Assembly: GCA_036362985.1 (NCBI GenBank)
Contig: JAYGXS010000007.1
Location: forward strand, 3,660,359-3,724,358
DNA length: 64,000 bases
Reading direction: 5' to 3'
Origin: Ligula intestinalis
Lineage: Eukaryota; Platyhelminthes; Cestoda; Diphyllobothriidea; Diphyllobothriidae
The notes under the pieces are model-generated. The model saw nothing but the letters and a program-made list of their open reading frames with translations. It searched no databases and was not told where the DNA came from. A program made the position numbers and the translations under genes. Positions 21,115-31,959 of the stretch are shown here, piece by piece (the first letter of the stretch is position 1; the number at the start of each line of letters is the position of its first letter).

Positions 21115-21690
21115 TCAACGGTAAGTAACCGCTATTAACCGAACACGAAAGGATACTCCGTGAAAAGAAGTAAATTTGTCAAACATGTTTTCAGCAAATC
21201 TTCATCAGGCCAAACCATTTGCTGAGGTAAGGTAAACTGTACGTTTGGACAGGTTTAAATAGTGCAGTCTAATTACAATTCATTTTTTACAGGCCACCCG
21301 TATGGCGGGGTCGGCGTGTAGAGGTTTCTGTGTTGGGGGAGGGGGAGGGATGGGGGAAGTAATTAGGGTTAGGTTGTGGGCGTTTATCAGAGGTCAGATA
21401 CATGGAGTGATATTTGCTGTTTGATGTACGAAGCGAACGACAGCCACTAGGTGGTTAAGGGCGAAATGCGATCGTCACTTGATGGAAGAGCAAGGGCTTG
21501 TGTTAGCATCTTCTAAAAACACAGCACTGTATTCGCTAGCCATATAGCCACTCTTAGGCTGTTGCAACCACCCGTTGGCGTAGGCCCTTGAAAACGTTAG
21601 CTGGAAAAAGACCGTTAAAAGAACATATTGCTCACTCGCGGACGCTTCATTTACGGCTACTCCTGAAAGCATCGCCGTTCCATAGAAGCA
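21115..21690 (-). mobile_element. Lineage-1 PLE 3' fragment
   Basis: On the minus strand: a decayed GIY-YIG C-terminus (about 21,640-21,475; reads as ...ANGWLQQPKSGYMASEYSAVFLEDANTSPCSS in one frame, where the LATAEA...RLANP...CCQK block is expected in another). A tail then runs through ATGTATCTGACCTCTGAT and a C-rich stretch to a hammerhead at about 21,214-21,175. Matches the element at 39.8-40.5 kb in every part. Confidence 0.7.
21175..21220 (-). ncRNA. Lineage-1 hammerhead ribozyme
   Basis: Minus strand: UUUGGC stem I, CUGAUGA, stem II AGAUUUGCU (A-U, G-C), GAA, an 8-nt perfect palindrome AACAUGUU, U17, then GACAAA. Stem I pairs with one mismatch (G against A). The palindrome leaves no loop for a normal stem III. 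Confidence 0.65.
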
Positions 21691-21699
21691 TGCACCAAC

Positions 21700-22812
21700 G
21701 TGAATTTTTTAACTTTTCTATCACTGTAAATGGAGTGAAACAATTTTCTTTCCACGCTTCTGGTCAGCCCCGCGTAAATTTTAAACACATAAGGAAAAAG
21801 TACAGGTTCGTCAAAAACCACCGAAATTACAGTTTTTAAGATTGCCCACCTGATAAACTTGAGTTGATCGATGATATTTTTACAGAAAATATTCCTCAAT
21901 AGATTTTGCCTGTAGACTAATAGACAAGCATTAGTGAATTCGAGCAAAAGCTAGTTAATTCAAAACTCCAGGATAGATAAGAGCGGAAGTAGCAGATGGC
22001 GACGTTACTTAAACACGGTTTCAATTATTTTCTGAGTAAATTATTGTGATCTACTACTGTTGTGCTGTGCAGTTGGGCGTTGAGACAGCCTTACTGCTTC
22101 ATCATTAAATAATAAATGTTGCGCAACTTTCTTTCACAAAGAAGACTTAAAACATAATCAGTATAGGAGAATTCTCAGGGCTTCAATTCACTAATTGCAA
22201 AAGAAACTGTGGTACAGTTTTACATAGGTTTTTCGCCCGTCAAAAAATGCAATCGTACGTCAAAGGGGAACTGCATCCCGTTATTAATCAAAGCCAGTCA
22301 TGATTAGCGTTTAATTCTCCATCGTAAGGGCTGAAGCGTGCAAATAATTTTTTTTTCACTTCAAATAATTTAGTCGTATTGTTCTGGGCAGATTACACAA
22401 GCTGTAACGTGTATGCCATTCATGAATGTCTACTCCAGCAAACGCATCTAATAGTGGTTTGTTTGGATTAGTTATCGTACTCTGCTATACCGCATGTTTG
22501 TACAACACCTTAAAAAGACTTAACAAAGAAGTTTATATAAAATTCTACCCTAAATAGTGCTCAAGGATTAGCAGGACACACTATTAACCGGCAACTAATA
22601 TGTGAGAGCTGACCTCCACTGGAAATTCTGATATATTCCGCGTTTAACTAAAGAAAGAGACAAGCCCACGAAAATATTGATTTGCCGAAAGGGAAACCTG
22701 TGATTGTTGACATAAACCGAGGTCGAGAATATAAACCCTAATCAATTAAACAGTTTGCATTCCAGGTATTTGCATGAATAAGCAAGAAGGCGTGTCGAAC
22801 ACCGGATCAATT
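21700..22812. other. No supported feature
   Basis: AT-rich, no domain. Open frames of 83-96 codons at 21,588-21,947 overlap on opposite strands and show no recognisable content. Confidence 0.4.
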
Positions 22813-22817
22813 GATTT

Positions 22818-22866
22818 ATTGTTCTGAGCTTTCGAAATCTTACAGGAGTCCATCTTCAGAGATAAG
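22818..22866 (-). ncRNA. Compact hammerhead-like ribozyme, element D
   Basis: Minus strand: AUCU stem I, CUGAAGA, U, stem II GGACUCC...AGAUUU (imperfect), CGAAAGCUCAGAACAAUAAAUC. AGCU palindrome and C17 are kept. Stem II is weakened. Confidence 0.6.
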
Positions 22867-23437
22867 AAGAAGCAAAAGGAGCGTCCCTCTGTCTACTGGC
22901 CTTACTGCTCTCAAACAGTCACTTGGAACCCGGTCAAGATCCTGAGCGGACGTGTTCTCCCAAATCAGACTTCCTCGATCTATTCTCCTTTCCCTTGTGT
23001 TCACAATCTATTATTCTTCCTACTGTGGCTTTCACAGACTTCTTCTTAACTAAGTAAACATGGTCTGAAGATTGCAGTTGCTGGGCTCAACTCACTTAAT
23101 CCCTGCGATAAAGGAACTGAAGAGCAGTTGAACTTTTGCAAGAAGTAATATAAACGATGGCGCCTAAAATAACGTCAAGGTCTAAAAAACCTCAAACAAA
23201 AAGGACGGAGATGGGGGAGGCGACTATAATTGCATGCGCTTATAAACTGTTAGTGAAGTCGGCGTTCGTTCGGGGTCAAAAACCGGAATTAATTTAATGC
23301 CTTGTCCCCTCGGTAGGGGGTCCCGGTGATCCTTCCTCCTATTCTGGCCGGTTTTTCATGGGGTCCTCTTCGTTTTCAGTACTTACATGCAGCTTGGCCT
23401 TGTTCCCTCCTTTGCTCACATAAGGCCGTAAGACTTT

Positions 23438-23647
23438 TTAGACCACGGGGAGGTCAACATGCCCGTTGACGGAGTTGGCATCCGATAACCATGCGTCAAT
23501 CGTCATCCTTTCGGCTTTTGAGTAACCTCGGCCTACGATGGTTGCTCCTTGAATATCGAAGTCGTGGCCAGTCCCTTCAATGTGCACTGCAAGCTGTGAG
23601 TTTGGTTCTAGTCTCTGAGCCCCCAGTCTGTGTTCGGTGTGGGCCAT
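23438..23647 (-). pseudogene. PLE GIY-YIG C-terminal fragment (element D)
   Basis: Reads LGAQRLEPNSQLAVHIEGTGHDFDIQGATIVGRG, then SKAERMTIDAWLSDANSVNGHVDLPVV. This equals the conserved GHDF...IVGRG...AW.S...S.N.H.DLP block of the 55-kb copy. The catalytic N-terminal half is missing. Confidence 0.7.
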
Positions 23648-23660
23648 AAATCAATTGACC

Positions 23661-25382
23661 CAGTGGTCGATACGTTTTCTTCCTTATCCGTGAGAGTATA
23701 ATCATCCAAGCGCTGAATTTTCTAAATTTTAAGCTTCTCTTGATTCCATGAAACTGACCTCTGCCTTCCAAAGAACATGTGAGCAAACATTCGCAGCTCC
23801 AAAATAGGTAAATATCAGAAACAATGTTAGCAAATTTAAGGTACAACAAATTCTTCCTAAAATGTTTTGACAATATTCTTCTTTGGAAAGCAGTTGATTT
23901 ATTGTCATCTTTAACTATGTCAATAACGGAGGGATCACGTAGGTTATCACACAAAAGCTTGCACTTATAATCTGGGGAAGACGAAAAACACAGACATTAA
24001 CACAGTTTAACTAACCTGCCTTTCAGGGAGTCATACTGTTAGAGCTCACTCTAATCGAATCAGCTGGTGACAAAGCTTATGTCAACCTGTCAGCAGGCAG
24101 GTAGCGAGCCGCGTTTAGGGCAGGCTACCGATCGGCCTGCATGCAGCGAACGCAACTGGCAGTCAAGCAATCAATAATTTAACATCTAAACCTGCAGCCA
24201 GTCGTTGCGTCAGAAAGCAATCGTGTCGCTAGTCACGCCAGGATAGTGTCTGATTAACCAAATGGAAATCGTTTAAAACGCGATTGTTATCCTTAATATG
24301 TTGTACCAATTATGCTCAAAGACTTCTACTTTTGCCTTCTTCTTCTTCTCGTGTTCTTCATTAGGGGGCTCACATAAAGCGTAGTTAGGCGGTGATATCG
24401 CAGTTTTGACCAAATTTAACAACCCATAATTCCTGACGTCTTTAAGTTAGTGACTTCTGCTGATCCCCGAATGGCATTGACAATTTCTTCGAACCAGACT
24501 AAGAAGACTGAAAGAAGATAGACTGCGGTAAATGCAGCACAAGACTTTTATTATTATAAACCAAATTTAAGTCATGTTCTCATCATTATTAGAATACACA
24601 TTATTACAATCTTTAAAAACAACAGTCGCTGCCACCCATCCCCGGCTAAGTTCCACTTTACCGTTGAGTAAATTTGTCCAACGGAAAACCAACTTTAGGG
24701 CCTATATTCCAGATTTTATATTCGTTTAAGTATTTCGTCGACGCATGTGTCTTAGTGAACAACGTTCGTTAACATCAGGAGCAAGCTGGTGGATGAACCA
24801 AATAGGATTGGGCAACATCCCAATCGCATAAGTAAAATGTTGCTATTGATAAGCAAGCCAATTATTATGTTACCTTTAATTTCATATTGTCCTGTTTATA
24901 AATATGCTGGCTTTTACGAAATTATACGCTTTCACAAATATTATCCTTTGCATCATTCACAGTATATTTTCTAAAAGTGCTAATGTACTGAACAAAGAGG
25001 CCGCTTCTGGCCTTTTATACAATTTCATGCGGAACAATATCAACCCGACGTGTTAATGCATTCAAGCTATTAAATGCCGTCCAGCAGGCGACTAAGCACG
25101 TTAAAAGCTCGTTTAATTATCTCTTTGAGCTTCTTTTTACTATCGGGCAGATGATGACGTCATTTTTTGAACGCATATTTCGAATCACTGAAAACTATTT
25201 GTTTTTCTAATTACATGAATGCAAAAACTTAAATAGGTCTTATTGTATACGACATAAACAGGGTTCACGATCATTGTAGTCATAAGTTCGCATTCTTCCG
25301 TAAAACTTCATAATCGATAGGTCTTGGTCATAAATGGTAAACTAAAAGAATGCAGGCCTTGAGGAATGAGGCATAACTACCA
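23661..25382. other. No supported feature
   Basis: Mostly AT-rich. The GC-richer patch at 24,050-24,250 contains short inverted words (CCTGTCAGCAGGCAGG) but no recognisable gene. Confidence 0.4.
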
Positions 25383-25445
25383 GAATATGAGCTTTATAAG
25401 CCCGAATTTCGGGTATCTCTCATAAATCTATCATCAGACACGCAC
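25383..25445 (-). other. Hammerhead-like box pair, unconfirmed
   Basis: On the minus strand CUGAUGA is followed after about 22 nt by CCCGAAAUUCGGG, itself a short palindrome. The spacing resembles the ribozymes in this window, but the sequence between the boxes does not form a stem II, so I do not call a ribozyme. Confidence 0.25.
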
Positions 25446-26407
25446 ATTCAATAAACAGTAATATGGAAGAGAAAAAGCACAAACTTTGTATGGTGTGGTT
25501 GCCGTACAGCGCATAAGTCATGCAACATGCCGGGAATTACGAATGACTGATAAGCGCTCGCAAACGGGCAATAACGCACGTAAGAAAACTCATAAAATAC
25601 AATGAGCGAAATTATGAAAATGTTTTGCTTAAAATAAATAACCGAAGTACACATGGTAACTTTTTATAGTATCGTCAATGTAAAGGTTAACGATACCACT
25701 TACTTTAGATCCAAAAAAACCTTTCGGTACTCAAACATTTTAGACATATTTCCGTCATTGCATTATAATTGATTAAAAAGTGAACTTTAAATTCCGGCAT
25801 ATTTTAAAGTGTTTTCAGTACCTTCAACTTCTCCACCACAAATCAAGTTTTCGCAGGATGTTTAGAGTAAAACCTATAAAATGAGATATTTACAGAAAAA
25901 ATGTGTGACAAATAGCAAGGCAGACCATAATTTGAAATGCTCTCAAACAGCAAAACTCATTGTCAAGTTAAAAGAACGACCGCAATGAAAGTTTGCTATC
26001 GTTATTCCTAATATTTATGAAAAACTATCAATAGCGGGTTACCTCTTTAAAAAGCATTGAATGTGAATCTTATGCTGATGAGTTTTTGTGCATATATTTT
26101 TTTCAAAGTAATGTCAACTGAAAACTGAGCTCTTTACAAAGTTTTGTTAAATTTATCTGAAGAATAATGATGCAATTTGACTGGAGATAAAAGAATTAAC
26201 TTTTCTCCTTGTACTGAAATATTTCCGCCATAGTGAATTCCTTCCGGACTCTGCTCTTAGCCTGTGAGTACAAAAAGGTTTGGCTGTATGCATAGAAATA
26301 TTTTACAATATTGCTATACTTCTGCCAGCTCTGTGTCTAAATACAACATAAGCGGAAGATATGGTGTAAGAAAAGTTTATTACTACATGACTTGCATTTT
26401 ATAATAC

Positions 26408-26510
26408 AGAGGGTGTCCCAAAATCTGTATACGCAATTTAAATAATTTTTAACTTGGTGTTTTTTATAATTCTATGATTTCAAAAATGCAAAAAGTTTAT
26501 CAAGTATCAT
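26408..26510 (+). repeat. Left outer inverted repeat, mariner-like terminus
   Basis: Begins GAGGGTGTCCCAAAATC...TATACGCA, followed by TTTAAATAATTTTTAACTT and a TGATTTCAAAAAT word. The reverse complement of 29,830-29,930 has the same words in the same order. GGGTGTCCCAAAA starts are common in Tc1/mariner-type ends. No transposase is seen. The pair of PLE copies lies inside these repeats. Confidence 0.5.
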
Positions 26511-26749
26511 TTCATTGGTTTTCGCTGAACTTGCCTATATATTAAGCAATTGAATTGAAAGAAGCCATTGAAAATAAATATGCCCAAATAACATAGTAAT
26601 TGTTTCATCTTATTTGTGATTACATTGCCTCGCGTTGACAGAACTGACGGGATCAAAATGAACGCAAGTTTGAGGGCATGCATCGGAAAAAAACAGTACA
26701 GTGATATTTCAAAGTTGCGAAAATTCCCATGGAAAAGTTCAAAAGATAA

Positions 26750-26800
26750 ATTGGCGAACAAACCTTTGTTTTCGATAAATTCTCATCAGGCCTTTACATT
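26750..26800 (-). ncRNA. Lineage-1 hammerhead ribozyme, element E 3' end
   Basis: Minus strand: stem I GGC with GCC (plus 26,753-26,755), CUGAUGA, short stem II GAAUUUAUC (G-C, A-U), GAA, stem III AACAAA/UUUGUU with a GG turn, C17. Every invariant core base is present; the best monomer-capable hammerhead here. Stem III is also nearly palindromic. Confidence 0.8.
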
Positions 26801-26922
26801 TATGTGGTATTAAAATAAATAAACAATGGTGGTTAGTGGACAGATTTCGAGTTACTGTTGAGAGGGTCGGTGGGGGGTGTAAACGGGGGTGGGGGATGGT
26901 TGGGGAAGTTGCGGACAGAAGA

Positions 26923-27612
26923 TCAATCTCTAGCCGGCCCGGCGTCCGAGGCAGGTGATAGGGTGTGCATGGTTGGATTTAGGACTTTTTTGTCTCTGCG
27001 GGGGTCCGTTTTGGAGACTAGTGGTCCACCGTGTGTAGGTGTGTTAGCTAGTTTCGTCCATCGTAACTCTGGCGCCGCGACAAAGTTCTTTTGGGCGCAC
27101 AGCACTGGTCGGCGTAGCCAAATGGTGGCAGCCACTGCCATCACCAACAGACGCTGTCCGAGGAATTTCGAGTAGCTTGAGGGCACCTTGTAGATCACTC
27201 GGAAGGCCTCTTTGGCATCCACGCGATGGTCAAAGTCTACCAGGTGCGCTAGGATGGAACTATTTATGCCCTTACTTTGACCCTTTCCTAACCATGCTGG
27301 GATGTGTTCTCTTACTCTTTTGGATAAACGCCAGCTCGTGCGACCAATATATCCTGCCCCACATGAACTGGTAAATGAATATATGCACATAGAGGTGGTC
27401 TGAGCTGTTAGTTTGTTCTTGATCTCTCCGAATAGGATGGGAGTAGTTGTGAAAAATACATGGGCGTTGGCTGCTGGGAAGGCAGTTGCTATGGCTTGAC
27501 TCAGGCGCCTCCTTAGAAGTTCGCTTGGTCCATCCCCTTGAAATGGGACTCTGATGAATATTCGTTTCTTTTCTACTGTTAATACTGAGGGCTTTGGTGG
27601 CCTTTCAGCCAT
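26923..27612 (-). pseudogene. PLE connector plus GIY-YIG endonuclease (element E), 229 codons open
   Basis: Open frame from just after the frameshift. It holds ERPPKPSVLTVEKKRIFIRVPF, LLRRRLSQAIATAFPAANAHV, then CIYSFTSSCGAGYIGRTSWRL (GIY-YIG core), RVREHIPAWLGKG, INSSILAHLVDFDHRVDAKEAF, then LRRPVLCAQKN. All catalytic motifs I can see are intact. It nicks DNA to prime reverse transcription in known PLEs. As a stand-alone frame it would need to be fused to the RT by the missing base, so the element is a near-complete pseudogene. Confidence 0.85.
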
Positions 27613-28580
27613 GTTTTAGCGATAAATCGACAAGGATACCCATTTTTTCGAAACACACCTTCAACAATCTTAAGCTTCTCTGCAATGCTATCAGTCGAGC
27701 AAGCCCTCTTCGCCCTTTGCGTTAAACATCGTACTAGATTACGTTTGAAGTTCAATGGTACGAAACTAGCAAAATTGATGTATTGCCCGGGCCATGTCTT
27801 ATTGCGATTTACCCTATGTTGAATGCTCCCATCAGCTCTTTTAGTCCAAAGCACATCAAGGAATGGAAGCCAGTTAGATTGTTCTTCTTCTAGAGTAAAT
27901 TTTATCGATTTGTGCACCCGGTTTACTGTATGCATTAGTGTTGATAAGTTGGGTTGATCTGATGCAACTGCAAATATGTCTTCTACGTACCGTTTGTAGT
28001 ACGTTAGATTATTTATCTGGTGGCTTAGTTGCATAGCTTCTAGTTTGCCCATTATAATATTTGCTAGAAGTGGGCCCAGGGGCGAGCCCATAGTTTCTCC
28101 GTCGAATTGTCTGTACAGGTTATTGTCAACTAGGAACTGTACATTCAAGGTGCATTTTAGAAATAGTTCCTTCAGTGCAGTTACCGGCATTCCTATGTCG
28201 TGCTGACTCAAGGTAATGAATTTACAGATGTAGTCTACTGTTTCTGTGACCGGCACATTCGTGAACAGGGACGACACATCAAGTCTGAACATCATCATCC
28301 CGTTCAGGTTGAGGTCTTTTACGCCATCCACGAATTTGAAGGTGTCTCGGACGCTGTGAGGTGCAATTTGACTCTGAATTGGTTTCAGCTTGTCTGCTTG
28401 CCATTTTGCTGTCGCATAGTATGGCGAGTTTTTCATATCTAGGATGGGACGAACGGGCACGCCATTTTTGTGAATCTAAGGCAGCCCGTGTAGTCGAGGT
28501 ATGTGCGTGCCAACGGGACGGAGACGCTCTAAGTCATATTCGCTTATGACGCCGTCCTTTTGAAGTCTTTTAAGGCAATC
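27579..28580 (-). pseudogene. PLE reverse transcriptase (element E)
   Basis: In one frame: PRLHGLP-stop-IHKNGVPVRPI (fingers; TAG replaces the expected AAG of PKIHK), SPYYATAKW, LDVSSLFTNVPV (motif A), FLKCTLNVQFLVDNN, GETMGSPLGPLLANI (motif B), YYKRYVEDIFAVA (motif C), WLPFLDVLWTKRADGS, then a thumb helix region and NGYPCRF. Motif C has Glu-Asp where Asp-Asp is expected, so polymerase activity is probably lost. After residue RFIAK a 1-nt deletion (compare the intact frame in copy F at about 28,990) throws the nuclease out of frame. Confidence 0.85.
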
Positions 28581-28599
28581 AGCCACCGGATAAATAATC

Positions 28600-29665
28600 T
28601 ACCGTACTATAAATGGTACGAAGACGACATACCTGCAGTTGCATCAGATAAAACCAAGTTATCAACGCTAATGCATATTTAAATCGGGCGCACCCATCGA
28701 TAAAATTTACCCTAGAAGAAGAGCAATCTAAATCGCTTCCATTCCTTGATGTGCTTTTGACTACAAGAGCTGATGGGAGCATTCAACATAGGGTATATCG
28801 CAAAAAGACATGGTCCGGGCAATACATCAATTTTGCTAGTTTCGTATCGTTGAACTTAAAACGCAATTTAGTACGGTGTTTGACGCAAAGGGCGAAGAGG
28901 ATTTGCTCGACTGATAGCATTGAAGAGGAACTTAAGATTTTTGAAAGGGGTGTTTCGACAAAATGGGTATCCTTGTCGATTTATCGCTGAAAACATCACT
29001 GAAAGGCCGCCAAAGCCCTCATTATTAACAGTAGAAAAGAAACGAATATTCATCAGAGTCCCATTTCAAGGGGATGGACCAAGCGAACTTCTAAGGAGGC
29101 GCCTGAGTCAAGCCGTAGAAACTGCCTTCCCAGCAGCCAACGCCCATGTATTTTTCACAACTACTCCCATCCTATTCCGAGATATCAAGAACAAACTAAC
29201 AGCTCAGACCACCTCTATGTGCATATATTCATTTACCAGTTCCTGTGGGGCAGGATCTATTGGTCCAAAAGAGTAAGAGAACACATCCCAGCATGGTGAG
29301 GGAAGGGTCAAAGTAAGGGCATAAATAGTTCCATTCTAGCGCACCTGGTAGACTTTGACCATCGCGTGGATGCCAAAGAGGCCTTCCGAGTGATCTACAA
29401 GGTGCCCTCAAGCTACTCAAAATTCCTCGGACAGCGTCTGTTGGTGATGGCAGTGGCTGCCACCATTTTGCTACGCCGACCAGTGCTGTGCGCCCAAAAG
29501 AACTTTGTCGCGGCGCCACAGTTACGATGGACGAAACTAGCTAACACGCCTCCACACGTTGGACCACTACCCTCGGAAACGGACCCCCGCAGAGACAAAA
29601 AAGTCCTAAATCCAACCATGCACACCCTATCACCTGCCTCGGACGCCGGGCCGGCTAGAGATTGA
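28600..29665 (+). pseudogene. PLE RT palm end to GIY-YIG (element F)
   Basis: Shows YEDDIPAVASD (Asp-Asp kept, flanking residues mutated), EEEQSKSLPFLDVLL, QYINFASFVSLNLKRNLVRCL, then in frame through NGYPCRFIAENITERPPKPS into CIYSFTSSCGAGSIGP. A deletion of about 19 bp removes the GRTSWRLS part of the nuclease core, and the frame resumes at 29,366 (DAKEAFRVIYKVP) and continues to the stop at 29,665. YIG is changed to SIG. It is dead but useful to show that E's frameshift is private. Confidence 0.8.
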
Positions 29666-29789
29666 TCTTCTGTCCGCAACTTCCCCAACCATCCTTCACC
29701 CCCGTTTACACCCCCCACCGACCCTCTCAACAGTAACTCGAAATCTGTCCACTAACCACCATTGTTTATGGATTTTAATACCACATAAA

Positions 29790-29818
29790 TGTAAAGGCCT
29801 GATGAGAATTTATCGAAA
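29790..29818 (+). ncRNA. Truncated lineage-1 hammerhead (element F)
   Basis: GGC, CUGAUGA, GAAUUUAUC and GAA(A) are identical to element E, after which homology ends. Stem III, the cleavage site and the 3' strand of stem I are missing. Confidence 0.75.
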
Positions 29819-29829
29819 GCAGTGATATT

Positions 29830-29930
29830 TGGAAATCTTCTCAAATTCTTGAAATCAGTAAATTATAATAAACACAAAGTTAACAATTATTTAAAATGCG
29901 TATAATGTTTTTGGGCCACACTTTATGCCC
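29830..29930 (-). repeat. Right outer inverted repeat, mariner-like terminus
   Basis: The reverse complement reads GTGTGGCCCAAAAA...TATACGCATTTTAAATAATTGTTAACTTTGTG, matching 26,408-26,510. Confidence 0.5.
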
Positions 29931-29934
29931 TAGG

Positions 29935-30785
29935 TTGCCTTCAGAATAGCAAATGTGTACAGTTTAGATTATCTTCCATTTACTCGATGCGGTAAAACAA
30001 AATGCAACCCACATATTTCCGTTCGGAATTTTGTGGAAGACATTTTTACAGGTTTGCAGAATATAATTTTTCAAATTGAAGTTGTTCTTCGCTTCTTTAT
30101 TATGCTTTTCCTTAATATTGGCATTATCTAAATTTGCGCAAAATCCGGCAATTTTTTTTTGTTTCTAGAAGGGATATAGTTTAACTCTTGTTTTTATGTT
30201 GAGGTATTTCCATAGCATAATGCACCCTAATAGAAAGTTTGCTTGTGTAATACTTAATAGCATACGACGACTCCCAATTTTGCCGAAATTGACGTCCATT
30301 ACCCTTTCTGCATTTAACTAAAAGAGCAATCTTCCTAACAAAATTTCTTTTCTACAACTAAATCCACTCAGTGGATCGCAGTAACGGGACAAAATATATG
30401 CTCAACTAGCAAGTCAAATATCGTCATGAGCGTTGCATGAATTCGTACACATACTGTCAATTCCTACTGTAATTGCCAGTTTTGCGATGAATGCCCGAGT
30501 CGATTCTTGCTGTGAATATATTAGCATCGTACAATCTCATTACATTCGCCTCCTCGTTCTGAACAAGACGACATTCAAATATAATAGGTGTGTGGTCGCA
30601 TAGCAACCAGTTCCGCTAAATACATGCGTCTCCTGTGTCCAGCATTACCTTTTTGTGTAACTTTCTCAGACCATGACTTTGAGAAAGGATCCCAAACGTC
30701 GGGGTTAATAAAGCTCTTGCTTTCGTAATTGTGTCACCAGGAGTAGATGGTGTGATCGCTCAAATAAGAGGTTTAACTTAATGTC
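29935..30785. other. AT-rich; possible decayed PLE terminus near 30,690
   Basis: Near 30,675-30,710 the words GAGAAAGGATCCC, AAACGUCGGGG and UUAAUAAAGCUCUUGC resemble the stem II, ACGU palindrome and tail of lineage-2 ribozymes, but box 1 is not preserved. Nothing else is recognised. Confidence 0.3.
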
Positions 30786-30789
30786 GCAG

Positions 30790-31066
30790 CAACAAGGCGA
30801 ATTGCTCACGCCGGGAACAAGATTAAACGCGAGCTAATTGAAGCCTGGGCAACGGATGACAACTCGATGAACAGATGTATTGAGTTGGCTCTCCGCACGA
30901 ACACCCGCACGGCGGACACTGCTGATTAATGAACCCTCACCCCTTCTCCCTACCTCTCAAACTCCCCTCCCTCCCTCTGCCCGTATGACATTCAACTAGC
31001 TCCTACCCCCACACAATTGTTGCTTGTTTTTGTGGAAGCTATTATCCCTAACGGTGGACCCTTCCT
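30790..31066 (+). mobile_element. Penelope-like element G, 3' fragment
   Basis: Frame RIAHAGNKIKRELIEAWATDDNSMN, then RCIELALRTNTRT, to a stop at about 30,929. This is the lineage-2 C-terminal end, closest to element A. A pyrimidine-rich UTR follows, and then the first half of a ribozyme (CUAUUAUCCCUAACGGUGGACCC, around 31,038-31,066) that stops inside stem II. Confidence 0.6.
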
Positions 31067-31394
31067 CCCCCCTCTACCTCCCTTCTTCATACCGCTATTC
31101 CCCCTTTCCTTTGACGTTTGATTGGCTCCTACCTCAGAGCGTGGTGTCTGATCTCCTGTTCGCGCCAGATAACTATGAACGACCATTCGCCCATGTTTCA
31201 ATTGATTGCACTGATCGATTTTCGTGGGAGTTTGAATTGCTTGCGCCCACACGAGCGTATTCTTGAGCTGTGTCAAGTCGTTTTTGTGTCTCGTGAGCGT
31301 GCAGTCTTGGCATGGTATGCTGTTGACCATTCGGGATCGCTGTGGCTCATAGGCCAGAATCAACCATCAGACAGCAGCTCAAGAGGCCCAAAGA

Positions 31395-31760
31395 CACGCT
31401 ACCTTTGACAGAACAATCAGCTGTGGTTTACAGCGTACCATGCCAAGACTGCACTGCAAGGTTTGTCGGTGAAATGGGCAGACGCCTTGGCACAAGGTTA
31501 CATGAGCATCTGTTCGCAATCAACCGCGGGGATAAGCTTTCTTTGGTCTATGACCACGTAAAGCAGAAAAACACACATTTGCCTTTGAAAAAGCAAGCGC
31601 AATAGGCCGAGCTAACGACAAGATGGGAAGATTGCTGCTAGAAAGTTGGTCCTCTACTGGCAGGCTAAGCAGAGGCATGGACTTTCATCCCGTCTACTAA
31701 GCACTCCGCAAAAGACTAACATCGGCTCAGAACGGAGCAACAGGTCGGATGGAGAGAAGT
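31395..31760 (+). pseudogene. PLE GIY-YIG endonuclease (element H)
   Basis: AVVYSVPCQDCTARFVGEMG, RRLGTRLHEHLFAINRGDKLSLVYDHV, then after a 1-nt shift FAFEKASAIGRA, DKMGRLLLESWSSTGRLSRGMDFHPVY and ALRKRL. The VVY and FVG positions correspond to GIY and YIG (Tyr to Phe in the second). A stop at about 31,602 and a frameshift break it. Confidence 0.7.
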
Positions 31761-31959
31761 AAACAGGGCTGACAGCTTGCCGCAGCAAGCAAAGAGGGTG
31801 GAAAAGCTCACGAGACACAAAAACGACTTGACACAGCTCAAGGAGACGCTCGTGAGGGTGCAAGCAATTCAAACAGCCACCAATGTCGATCGGTGCAATC
31901 AATTGACACATGGGCGAACGGTCGTTCACATTTATCTGACGCGAACAGGAGATCAGACA

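Larger units (their letters stand above)
22813..23660 (-). mobile_element. Penelope-like element D, 3' part
   Basis: Lineage-2 PLE, minus strand. GIY-YIG C-terminal half at 23,647-23,438, then a long tail (ENEEDPMKNRPE-like, out of frame), then a compact hammerhead-like motif at 22,866-22,818 and the CCGGUGUUCGACAC-type tail. Truncated upstream of the nuclease. Confidence 0.7.
26690..28580 (-). mobile_element. Penelope-like element E (best preserved PLE)
   Basis: Lineage-1 PLE on the minus strand, from the RT fingers (LKRLQKDGVISEYDLERL, about 28,575) through palm, thumb and a GIY-YIG domain to a 3' UTR and a hammerhead at 26,800-26,750. The N-terminal part upstream of the fingers is absent. 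At its 5' boundary (about 28,580) it meets a second copy (F) in the opposite orientation. Only a nonsense codon and one 1-nt deletion break the frame. Confidence 0.85.
28581..29818 (+). mobile_element. Penelope-like element F, head-to-head partner of E
   Basis: Plus-strand copy starting inside the RT at the SHRINNLPYYKWYEDD motif C region, facing E. The arms 26,763-28,028 and 28,581-29,818 are inverted repeats of each other, about 1.24-1.27 kb, with a 552-bp single-copy centre that belongs to E. The 3' end stops right after GAA in the hammerhead (about 29,818), where it joins AT-rich flank. Confidence 0.85.

Noticed and set aside
25383..25445. CUGAUGA and GAAA boxes on the minus strand at ribozyme-like spacing
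   Set aside because: No stem II can be drawn and the GAAA is part of a CCCGAA/UUCGGG hairpin. Kept only as an unconfirmed motif.
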